The notes under the pieces: generated by a model
Databases searched by the model: none
What the model saw: the letters and a program-made list of their open reading frames with translations, nothing else
What the model was told of the DNA's origin: nothing
DNA from: Geobacteraceae bacterium
GTDB lineage: Bacteria; Desulfobacterota; Desulfuromonadia; Desulfuromonadales; BM103
Direction: 5' to 3'
DNA length: 32,331 nucleotides
NCBI GenBank assembly: GCA_024640545.1
Contig: JAHEEU010000009.1
Coordinates: forward strand, 1-32,331
Translations under genes and position numbers: made by a program
Shown here: one piece after another, positions 25,601 to 32,331 of the stretch
Position numbering within the stretch: position 1 is the stretch's first letter
How the letters are laid out: each line of letters opens with the position of its first letter

Positions 25601-28600
25601 GCAGGCGCAGGAGCAGCGAGGTCGCCTTCTGGCCGGGGAAACAGGCCGCCCTGGCCAGATGCGGCCGGCCGTCCAGGATGCTGCCGATCATGCGGCTGCA
25701 GGAGCTGCCCGGCCCCATTTCGAGGAAGATGCGCACACCGTCAGCGTAGGCCCGCTCGACGAGCCTGGTGTAATCAACCGTATTCAGCGCCTGGCCGAGG
25801 ATCACGTCGGCGGCGCTCTCGGTGGTGACCTGGTAGCTCTCGCCGAGGGCACAGCTGTAAAAGGCGATCCCGCTCGGCGCCGTCACCGGGAAGAGGTGCA
25901 GGTCGCGATAGGCCTTGGCCACCGGCTCGGCGACCTCGCAGTGCACCGTGGTCACGCCGCGCAACGGCAGGAAATGCCCGTTGATTTCCCGGACCAGCGC
26001 CTCGACCTGGCGGCGGTCACCGCCGATTACGCATTCCCGGTGGGTATTGATGATCAGCAGGTAAGCCCTCTCCTTGCCGGCAAGGGCCCGCTTCACTTGC
26101 GCAGCGGGAGCGTCGACAAGGCCGAGGACCCAGTCGACCTTGTCCGCCTTTTTCAAGCCCCAGGCCTTGCGCGCCGCCTTGCATTCTCCGGCCAGTTCTT
26201 CGGTAAACAGCTTCGACTCGCTGAGCCGCTGCGCCATGCCGTCACGGTCCTTCCAGGCGCCGAAGGAGAAGAGCCCGGCCGATTCGCCGAGGCTGTAACC
26301 GCTCACGGCCTGGGCTTCGATACCGAAGCTGCGCACCAGGTCACTGACAGCTGTGCCGAGGGCAACCTGGCCGATGACCAGGGCGTTATGATTGTCGTGC
26401 AGCGTATCGACCAGCTCCGCCTTCCAGAAATGTTCCGGCAGGAACTGGCGGGCCAGGTAGCCGCTCTGTCCATCCTGGTGGCTGTAGATGGCCGGCCAGC
26501 GGGCCGAGAGGTCTCGCCCCATGCCGGCAAAATGGTTCCCCGAGCCAGGGAAGATGAACGCCACCCTGCCCCGTGGCGCCAGGGGCTCGGCAGCGTAGAA
26601 CACGCGGTCGCGGATGACGGGCGACAGCATCGTGCCGTTGCCACCCAGGGACTGCTGCGGGTTGCGGCGCAGGGACTGCTGAGCGTGCTCGAGTTGTTCG
26701 AGCAGTTCCGAGCGACTCGAGGCGACCAGGGCCAGGCAAAGCTTGTGATTCGGATCCAGCACCATCTCGCGGGACCAGCGCAGCGCCAGCTGTTCGATGC
26801 CGCCTTCCGGGGCCATGGCGACAAAGTCCTGCAGCCTGGCGATCTTTTCGAGCAGCCCCCCAGCTTCATCAGCCTCGAGAGGGAACAGGCCCTCGTCCAA
26901 CGGGCCGAGCGGGCGTGGCGCAAAGGGTGCCCTGGCTTTGCCCCCCCGGGCTTCGAAACCTTCGAGCAACACATGGGAGCAGGTGCCGTCAGCCCCAATC
27001 CCCCCGACCAAGGCACGGCGCGGACCTTCGGCCCGGTTGCGCAACCAGAACTGGGCGGCAACAGGAGCAATGAAGCTGCGCTTGCCACGTACCCAGTCGT
27101 AGCGAATGGACTGCAGGTTGCGCAATGGCGGCAGGATCTGTTGATCCAGGCAGAGTGCGGCCTTGATCAGCGAGGCCAGCCCGGCCGCGGCCCCGGCGTG
27201 ACCGATGTCGCCCTTGGCGCTGCCGATGTAACACGGGTTCGGCGTCTGCCTGGAACCGAAAAAAGCACCGAGGGCGTTGGCCTCCAGTTCATCCTCCAAC
27301 GGCTGGCCGCTGCCGTTGGTTTCCAGATAGCTGACCGATTCCGGGGCGGCGCCGGACTCGCGCATGGCCCGCTCGATGGAGGCCGCATAAGCATTCCTGT
27401 CCGGCAAGCCGGTTTCGACCCTGCCGCCGGTCGCCGTGCCGATCCCCCTGATAATCGCGTAGATTCGGTCACCGTCCTGCTTGGCGTCATCAAGTCGTTT
27501 CAGGACGATTGCCGCTGCACCCTCGCCGATCACGCTGCCATCAGCATGCTTGTCGAAGGGGCGGACCCTTCCGCTGTTCGAAAAGGGCCGCGACGCATGC
27601 TGGCCAAGTACGGCACGCAGATCGCCCGCCATATCGACGGCCCCGACGACGGCCCGGTTGATGGCCCCTTCCTGCAGGGCCCGCACGCCCACTTCGAGAG
27701 CTCGCAATCCGGAGTTCTCTTCACTGGACAGGGTAAAACTGGGACCGCCGACCCGGAATTCCTTGGCAACGCGGCTGGCCACGATGCTGCCGAGCGCCCC
27801 CATGACCCGGTTGGCGTTCAGCGCGGGCCCGGCCGATTCACGGAGGGCGGCCACCCAGTCTTCGAACTCCGCATCGGCAAGCTCGCGGCCGAGCTGTCGC
27901 AGCCACTCGCGGGCGGATTTCTGAATACCCCAGCGAAAGCTGAAGTTGGTGGCATTGAGGTCGAGGCCGGTGCCGATGAAAACCCCGGTAAAGAGCAGGT
28001 CATCTTTCTTCAGGCCGGCATCCTGCAGTGCTTCGCCGGCGGCCTTGAGCATCAGCAGCTGGCGCGGCAGCATCTCCTCGATCTCTTTCGGCGGAATCCG
28101 GAAGGCGCCGGGAGACGTGTATACCTCGGGGACGAAAAACCCTTTGAAATCGGTCCGGTCGAGCCCTCTCTGCCGGAACCAGCGGCTCTTTTCAGCGCCC
28201 CACCAGCGCGCAGGGCGCTGCGGCGACACCCCGTCATCTCCCCCCAGCAACCGGCTGCGCAGAGCGCCAAGCGAATCCCAGGGGCCGAAGCTGGCGCCCA
28301 TACCGACGATCGCCACCGCCTGGGATTTCTTCTTGAAGGAGGGGTGAAAGGCTACGGAACTTTTCGGCGGTTTATGCGGGACCCACTCCTCGATCAGCAG
28401 GTGGGCGTTGATGCCGCCGAAGCCGAAAGCGCTGACCGCCGCCCGCCGGGGACGGCCCTTGTCGCGGGGCTTCCAGGGCCTGGGCTGCTGCAGGATACGA
28501 AACGGGCTGCCTGTCAGCTCGACACCCTTGGCAGGATGCTCGAAGTTGGCCGTCGGCGGCAGGGTGCGCTCCTTGAGCGCCAGCAAAGTTTTCATCAGGG

Positions 28601-29729
28601 CGGCGGAACCGGCGGCGGTCAACAGGTGGCCGATATTCGATTTCACCGATCCGATCACGCACTGTCCCGGCTGCCAGCTGTCGGCTTCCCAGAGTTTTTT
28701 CAGGCTGGTGAATTCAACCACATCTCCGACCGGGGTCCCGGTCGCGTGGCACTCGATCATGTCGACGTCGGTCGGTGACCAGCCGGCCTGCCGATATGCA
28801 GCGCGCATGGCCCGCAGCTGACCCTCGGAGGCTGGCGCCAGCAGGCTGCCGCCGAGGTCGTTGGAAAGACCGATACCGCGGATCACCGCGTAGATCTGAT
28901 CACCGGAGCGCACCGCATCCTCGGTCCGCTTGAGCAGGAACATGCCGCACCCTTCGCCGACCACCAGGCCGTCCCCCCTGGCATCGAAGGGCGAGCAGGT
29001 CCCCGATGGCGAGAGGGCGTGCAGCTGGGAAAACCCCATCTGGGTGTAGAGCGAGTCGGGGCGTGACAGCCCACCGGTCAGCATGGCGTCAGCCCGCCCG
29101 GTGAGCAGCTCATCGACGGCCAGCTTGATGGCGTAGAGCGACGAAGCACAGGCGGCGTCGAGCGTATAGCAGGTCCCGCCGAGACCAAGGGCCCGGGCCA
29201 AAAGCCCGGCAGGGAGACCGGCCACGTAGCGATTCAGCGGGTCGACGGAAGCCCGCGTCGAGGGGCATTGATCACCGAGCAGTTGTTCTTCGAAGGTCTG
29301 ACCGAGGAAGTCCCGCGCCAGGGTTGAGGAGTGCTCGCTGGGCAGGGCGAGGTTGCCGATGATGATGCCGACCCGACCGCGATCGAGCTGGTCGATGCGG
29401 GCGTCGTTGAAGGCCTGATGACCGGTGCGCAGCAGCAGCCGGAACATCGGGTCGAGGCGGCGCAGGAAATCGGCATCGAGGTCGAGGCCTTCGATGATCG
29501 AGGGATCGGCTTCGTCATCGATGAAGCAGCCCTGTTTCGAATAGACCCGGTCAGGCGCGCCGACCGTCGGGTCGAACGCTTCCTCGGCATCGAGCAACCA
29601 GCGTCCCGGCGGCGGCGGCCGGGAAGTATCGACATTCGCGGTGATCGTTTCCCAGAAACGGTCCAGGGTCGGTGACATGGGAAATATGCCGCCGACCCCG
29701 ACGATGGCAACCGATTGACCGTGCTTCAT
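22605..29729 (-). CDS. pfaC: PfaC-like PUFA-synthase subunit, KS-CLF-AT-DH-DH (2374 aa)
   Basis: An intact iterative megasynthase. Order: KS about 1-455 with C194 (DAACASS), H328 (CHATGT) and H368 (NIGH); chain-length-factor-like KS about 470-940, in which the Cys position is E671 (SSEENSG) and the first His position is N805; acyltransferase about 1050-1370 with PGSGNHFAGMG and S1146 (GYSLGES); helical linker 1468-1515; then four FabA-type hotdogs forming two dehydratases, about 1565-1950 (H1846 in HFCDDHVMPG) and 2025-2374 (H2272 in HFYQDPVCPG). Shewanella PfaC is KS-CLF-DH-DH and its AT sits in PfaB. The in-line AT resembles the myxobacterial Pfa3 layout without the acyltransferase (AGPAT) tail. 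No ACP or thioesterase is seen, so ACPs must come from the upstream subunit. Start 2 bp after the previous stop. Two linkers contain palindromic repeats. Confidence 0.93.
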   Translation of the reverse strand: MKHGQSVAIVGVGGIFPMSPTLDRFWETITANVDTSRPPPPGRWLLDAEEAFDPTVGAPDRVYSKQGCFIDDEADPSIIEGLDLDADFLRRLDPMFRLLLRTGHQAFNDARIDQLDRGRVGIIIGNLALPSEHSSTLARDFLGQTFEEQLLGDQCPSTRASVDPLNRYVAGLPAGLLARALGLGGTCYTLDAACASSLYAIKLAVDELLTGRADAMLTGGLSRPDSLYTQMGFSQLHALSPSGTCSPFDARGDGLVVGEGCGMFLLKRTEDAVRSGDQIYAVIRGIGLSNDLGGSLLAPASEGQLRAMRAAYRQAGWSPTDVDMIECHATGTPVGDVVEFTSLKKLWEADSWQPGQCVIGSVKSNIGHLLTAAGSAALMKTLLALKERTLPPTANFEHPAKGVELTGSPFRILQQPRPWKPRDKGRPRRAAVSAFGFGGINAHLLIEEWVPHKPPKSSVAFHPSFKKKSQAVAIVGMGASFGPWDSLGALRSRLLGGDDGVSPQRPARWWGAEKSRWFRQRGLDRTDFKGFFVPEVYTSPGAFRIPPKEIEEMLPRQLLMLKAAGEALQDAGLKKDDLLFTGVFIGTGLDLNATNFSFRWGIQKSAREWLRQLGRELADAEFEDWVAALRESAGPALNANRVMGALGSIVASRVAKEFRVGGPSFTLSSEENSGLRALEVGVRALQEGAINRAVVGAVDMAGDLRAVLGQHASRPFSNSGRVRPFDKHADGSVIGEGAAAIVLKRLDDAKQDGDRIYAIIRGIGTATGGRVETGLPDRNAYAASIERAMRESGAAPESVSYLETNGSGQPLEDELEANALGAFFGSRQTPNPCYIGSAKGDIGHAGAAAGLASLIKAALCLDQQILPPLRNLQSIRYDWVRGKRSFIAPVAAQFWLRNRAEGPRRALVGGIGADGTCSHVLLEGFEARGGKARAPFAPRPLGPLDEGLFPLEADEAGGLLEKIARLQDFVAMAPEGGIEQLALRWSREMVLDPNHKLCLALVASSRSELLEQLEHAQQSLRRNPQQSLGGNGTMLSPVIRDRVFYAAEPLAPRGRVAFIFPGSGNHFAGMGRDLSARWPAIYSHQDGQSGYLARQFLPEHFWKAELVDTLHDNHNALVIGQVALGTAVSDLVRSFGIEAQAVSGYSLGESAGLFSFGAWKDRDGMAQRLSESKLFTEELAGECKAARKAWGLKKADKVDWVLGLVDAPAAQVKRALAGKERAYLLIINTHRECVIGGDRRQVEALVREINGHFLPLRGVTTVHCEVAEPVAKAYRDLHLFPVTAPSGIAFYSCALGESYQVTTESAADVILGQALNTVDYTRLVERAYADGVRIFLEMGPGSSCSRMIGSILDGRPHLARAACFPGQKATSLLLRLLANCLAERVPVDLAALYPPGMALAEEHSGPRIHTVIGGVPFVPAALPEATMIVQPAATQAGLVDHGSDPQTARRTPLESHVAATRSSGTAGADIDALVAQMAESAALNSRSHEAYLNFAQTMERTLTENLNLQMALLQQMAVNGETIPRVPFPQGPAPIPEGDSSHAGAVPGRPPASSSKSQAPLFDRQMCMEFAVGSIARVLGPAFADVDHYPTRVRLPDEPLMLVDRIMSVEGEPRSMTSGRVVTEHDVTTDRWYLDGGRIPTCIAVEAGQADLFLSGYLGIDFISKGKAVYRLLDAVVTFHRGLPVPGDVIRYDIRIEHFFRQGQTYLFRFNFEGTVNGEPLLSMKNGCAGFFTASELAAGQGIVHTKLDLVPQPGIRPDDWRQLAPMAVEAYSEAQVDAIYAGDLEAAFGETFAGLKLSKPYTLPGGYLKLVDRVVELDPQGGRYGLGQIRAEMDIHPDDWFLTCHFCDDHVMPGTLMYECCMHTLRIYLLRMGWVGEEGTTWCEPVPGVDSGLKCRGQVIETTRTVTYQVSIKQLGYGPEPFAIVDALMFADGKPIVEIPNMSVRLSGLTRESVEALWGSFVTVPESNGTVPERGLSQVLDGTAAGKGTAPLRGSASLQPPAASQGDSPHAGTVPLYDYDKILAFSTGKPSEAFGEPYRVFDRERRIARLPRPPFQFLDRIIEVSGEPFKLVEGVTVAAEYDVPADAWYFQAARQPEMPFSVLLEVGLQPCGWLAAYLGSALTSATDLKFRNLDGNAVQHRPVTPRSGTLTTRVKITRIASSGGMIIQSYDFAISDRQGPVYTGDTVFGFFSAASLAQQVGVRDAQPYQPTEAEVVRGEQFAYPAEEPFPEKQLRMIDRVELFVADGGPQGLGWIRGSKLVDPDEWFFKAHFYQDPVCPGSLGLESLVQLLKVVAAKRWGAAADSRFETLAPGERHSWNYRGQIIPSNEKVTVEAVVTSVDDEQRLLKANGYLSVDGKVIYQMKDFTVRVSEP
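23682..23843. repeat. Cluster of GGGGACTGTCCCC-type palindromes inside the pfaC-like gene
   Basis: Six units of a 12-13 bp palindrome, perfect or slightly changed, begin at 23682, 23699, 23755, 23795, 23811 and 23833. They encode the Gly/Pro/Ser/Ala-rich linker at about residues 1963-2016 between the two dehydratase units. The reading frame is kept throughout. Confidence 0.85.
25089..25140. repeat. Second GGGGACTGTCCCC-type repeat cluster in the same gene
   Basis: Three units (25089-25100, 25106-25118, about 25128-25140). The 32-bp stretch 25089-25120 matches 23682-23713 at 30 positions. It encodes the linker around residues 1530-1547, just before the first dehydratase. Confidence 0.85.
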
Positions 29730-29731
29730 CC

Positions 29732-32331
29732 TCAGGCGGCTCCCTGCAGTTTGTTCCTCTGGAAGCTCGCATTGAGAGAGGAGTCAATGACGCACTCGTA
29801 ATCTTCGAGGTGCGCAATCAACGCGCCGCTGACCGGGTCGACGAAGTCGATTTCCGCTGCCGCCTTGCTGGCGCTCTGGCTGGTCACCCGGATGCGGATT
29901 TCCGTACCGTTTTCCGGAAACCGCTCCCGGTACTGGCGGTAGCGACCGGCAAAGACCGGCAAGGACCCGGAGCGATAACGCTCGAAACTCCAGAGGATCA
30001 TCATCTGGAAGCTGCTGTCGAGCGCCAGGGGATCGGCCAGCCAGGCATTGCGCAACGGCTGCTTGATCCATTCACCCGGCCGGGGTGCCGGGCAGGCCAG
30101 CGAAGTGATGCCTTCCGCGGAGTAGCCGATGACCTCGCGAATACCATGGAAAGCGGGTCCGTGGAAGAGCCGGTCGGGCCGGTAAATCTCTTCGACGGGA
30201 CGGCCGTATGCCGGCAGTTCAAGACGCTCCATGGCCGGACGTGCTTCCGGCAGCTTCGCCGCCAGAACCATCCTCGCCCGGGAATGGACATACTGCTGGC
30301 CACTGGCCGCCATGCCTGACAGCTCCACCGGCACGACATGCACGCCATCGCTCTTGAAGGCTTTACCGGTCATCACCTGCAGGGTATGGGTCTGGCCCTG
30401 CTCCAGGATAATCCCCTTGAGGATGCGCAGATCGTTGAAGCCGTGGAAGCGCAGCCCTGGATTGTTGTGAATCGCGCCGTGGGCCATCCACTCGATCATG
30501 ACGGCCATCGGCAGGACGGCCTTGCCATCGATCACGTGGGACGTCAGGAACGGGTACTGCTCAATGGAGACCTCCAGGTCGAAGGCCTTGGAGATGTAGA
30601 TATTTTCATGGGTCTGGGTGAGATGTTCGCTCGCTGCCTCCGGTCGGCCGCCGAGGATCACCAGTTCAACCGGGCCACCCGGCGGAGTGGCGATTTCTTC
30701 CACCAGGTAATCGGCGCCGGCCTTGAGGTCGATGACGGCAATACCTTCACCGGCAAAGACTTCTTTCAGGGCCGGCGTCACCATGCCGCCGTCCCACGGG
30801 CCCCAGTTCAGCGACAGCACGCGGCAGTCGGGCAGCAATACGGCCTGCTGCTGGGCCAACTTGTTGAGAATCTCGTTGGCCACGGCATAGTCGACCTGGC
30901 CGGTGCGGCCATAGCGTCCGGTCGACGAGGAAAACATCACCATGAATTTGAGCGGGTCCTCAGCAACCGCCTCGAGCAGGCTGCGCAGACCGGCGATCTT
31001 GGTGCTGTATACCTGCTCGAATTGCTCAGCGGTCTTGTCCTTGATCAGGCGGTCCGCAAGCACTCCGGCACCGTGGATCAGCCCCTTGACCGGGCCGTAT
31101 TCCTCGCGGACAGCCTGGATAACCTCCGCCACGGCATCGCCATCGCGCAGGTCGACGGAGCGATAAAGGGGCTGCCCCCCGGCCTCCTTGATCCGGCGCA
31201 GGGTGCTGCGAATCTCGCGGCTGCCGAGAATCACCTGGCACTTCTGGTTGACTTCTTTCGGTTTCAACGGCACACCGGCGTGGGCAAGCAAGGCTTTCTT
31301 GATCGCAGCCTCGCCGGTCAGGCCTTCGAGCCAGGCCGGCTCCGCCTGCGGCGCATCGCTGCGGCCGAGCAGCAGCAGGGTTGCCCGGCTGGTCGCAGCC
31401 AGGGCCACCGCCACCTCGGCGGTCACCCCGCGGGCGCCGCCACTGATCACGACAACATCGCCGTAGCTGACCGGGGTATCAAACGGCCCGCCGGCAAGCG
31501 ATTCATCGACCAGACTAAGGGTACACGGACCGTCAGACGAGAAACCGACCTCCTGGGGGCCATCGAACAGCAGCTCGGCGACCAGCATCGCCGCGACCTG
31601 GTCGACATCGCCCGGCTCAGCCGGGAGGTCGAAAGCCCTGCAGCTGACTTCCGGCCATTCGTGGGCCGCGGTTTTGGAGAGGCCGGCCAGCCCGCCCGAG
31701 AGGGCATCCCTGACCGGGCCGCCATCCGGCAGGCCGAAGCGCCCGTTCAGCCGCGAGACGGTCGCCATGACCGCCCCGGACTTTTGCGCGCCGGCCACCA
31801 GGGCCGGGCCCGCCAGCTGCATCACTCGGAAGGCTGCCTGCATAAAGCGATCGTCGGCGCCGGCCCGGGGAGTCAGCAGAACCAGCCCGGCCAGCGACCC
31901 CGAGGGGTCAAGCTGATCGAGGTCGTCGAGGTTGATCGTTGCAGCAGCCAGGTTGTGGGTCGCCAGCTGCCGGCCTATCGCAGCCGGCAGCGCCGAGCCA
32001 TCGTCGCTGACCCAGATCACCGCGCCCTTCGGCAGCGCGAGCGCAACCCGGGCCCCGGCAACCTGTAACGGAACGGCCCTGAGCACCTTGCGCTCGACCC
32101 CGCTGCCCACCGTCGGCAGTTCGAGCGGCACTTCCGGCGTCGCCGCCGGTTCCCCGGCCCCCGATAGGCTGGCCAGGAAATCGACGATCTGACCGAGCGT
32201 TTGCAGGGTCCCGAGATGTTCGGGCTTGACCGCCGGCGCCTCGGGAAGCCTTTCCTGCAGGGCGGAGAGGATCTCCACCCGCTTGATCGAGTCGATGCCG
32301 AGGTCGGTGTCGAGCGCCATCTCCAGCTCCA
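29732..32331 (-). CDS. pfaA: PfaA-like PUFA-synthase subunit, C-terminal part (ACP-KR-DH)
   Basis: The frame is open to the right window edge (5' end missing); 866 residues are visible. They begin in an ACP with the phosphopantetheine Ser in LGIDSIKRVE (codon 32288-32290). A ketoreductase follows, with VVVISGGARGVTAEVA near 31435-31460, a Ser in MFSSSTGR and the Tyr in VDYAVANEIL (30870-30900). The end is a PKS-type dehydratase with His in SHVIDGKAVLP (about 30515-30545) and Asp in ALDSSFQM (about 30010-30030). This is the C-terminal order of PfaA, whose missing part normally holds KS, MAT and several tandem ACPs. It lies 2 bp before the pfaC-like gene, so the two are cotranscribed. Confidence 0.92.
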   Translation of the reverse strand, partial: ELEMALDTDLGIDSIKRVEILSALQERLPEAPAVKPEHLGTLQTLGQIVDFLASLSGAGEPAATPEVPLELPTVGSGVERKVLRAVPLQVAGARVALALPKGAVIWVSDDGSALPAAIGRQLATHNLAAATINLDDLDQLDPSGSLAGLVLLTPRAGADDRFMQAAFRVMQLAGPALVAGAQKSGAVMATVSRLNGRFGLPDGGPVRDALSGGLAGLSKTAAHEWPEVSCRAFDLPAEPGDVDQVAAMLVAELLFDGPQEVGFSSDGPCTLSLVDESLAGGPFDTPVSYGDVVVISGGARGVTAEVAVALAATSRATLLLLGRSDAPQAEPAWLEGLTGEAAIKKALLAHAGVPLKPKEVNQKCQVILGSREIRSTLRRIKEAGGQPLYRSVDLRDGDAVAEVIQAVREEYGPVKGLIHGAGVLADRLIKDKTAEQFEQVYSTKIAGLRSLLEAVAEDPLKFMVMFSSSTGRYGRTGQVDYAVANEILNKLAQQQAVLLPDCRVLSLNWGPWDGGMVTPALKEVFAGEGIAVIDLKAGADYLVEEIATPPGGPVELVILGGRPEAASEHLTQTHENIYISKAFDLEVSIEQYPFLTSHVIDGKAVLPMAVMIEWMAHGAIHNNPGLRFHGFNDLRILKGIILEQGQTHTLQVMTGKAFKSDGVHVVPVELSGMAASGQQYVHSRARMVLAAKLPEARPAMERLELPAYGRPVEEIYRPDRLFHGPAFHGIREVIGYSAEGITSLACPAPRPGEWIKQPLRNAWLADPLALDSSFQMMILWSFERYRSGSLPVFAGRYRQYRERFPENGTEIRIRVTSQSASKAAAEIDFVDPVSGALIAHLEDYECVIDSSLNASFQRNKLQGAA

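Noticed and set aside
25362-28778. Open frame of about 1140 codons on the plus strand opposite the PfaC-like gene
   Set aside because: Same reason: a mirror of codon bias in the KS-CLF-AT coding region, with no ribosome site or protein family seen.

Overview
The window is about 32 kb of GC-rich bacterial DNA. The gene set points to an anaerobic deltaproteobacterium of the Desulfuromonadales type (Geobacter, Desulfuromonas, Pelobacter and relatives). The clues are a beta-oxidation operon with a ferredoxin-like protein, a LarA-type racemase, a GYD-domain protein, a PUFA-synthase-like locus joined to ole genes, and short GGGGACTGTCCCC palindromes. This is inference from gene content; no marker gene fixes the genus.

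Left part (1-6000). The 3' end of lspA is followed by a small entericidin-like lipoprotein and a terminator. Then come a secreted lipoprotein (- strand), a GYD-domain protein (- strand), a class I/II aminotransferase (+) starting at TTG 2947, and a nickel-pincer lactate racemase-like gene (larA, +) with a strong sigma70 promoter. The 4117-4527 gap holds several stable hairpins and a strong minus-strand terminator, and may encode a small RNA.

Middle part (6166-16741). A MerR-family regulator gene is divergent from an SCP2-domain gene. A large minus-strand fatty-acid degradation operon follows: fadD-like, fadN, fadA, fadE, an MBL-fold hydrolase and a Cys-rich two-[4Fe-4S] protein. The scp2 and fadD promoters carry related 16-bp palindromic sites at the same place relative to the -35 box. 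This suggests that MerR controls both and its own gene.

Right part (16742-32331, all - strand). In transcription order this holds the 3' part of a PfaA-like PUFA synthase (ACP-KR-DH, truncated by the window edge), a 2374-residue PfaC-like megasynthase (KS-CLF-AT-DH-DH), a 491-bp spacer with a good promoter, then oleA, oleB, oleC, oleD and an Sfp-type phosphopantetheinyl transferase. The simplest reading is one locus for a very-long-chain polyunsaturated hydrocarbon. The Pfa proteins would make polyunsaturated acyl chains on ACPs activated by the transferase. OleA would condense two chains head to head, OleD reduce the product, OleC form a beta-lactone and OleB decarboxylate it to the alkene. 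The adjacent beta-oxidation operon would handle the opposite flow of acyl-CoA.
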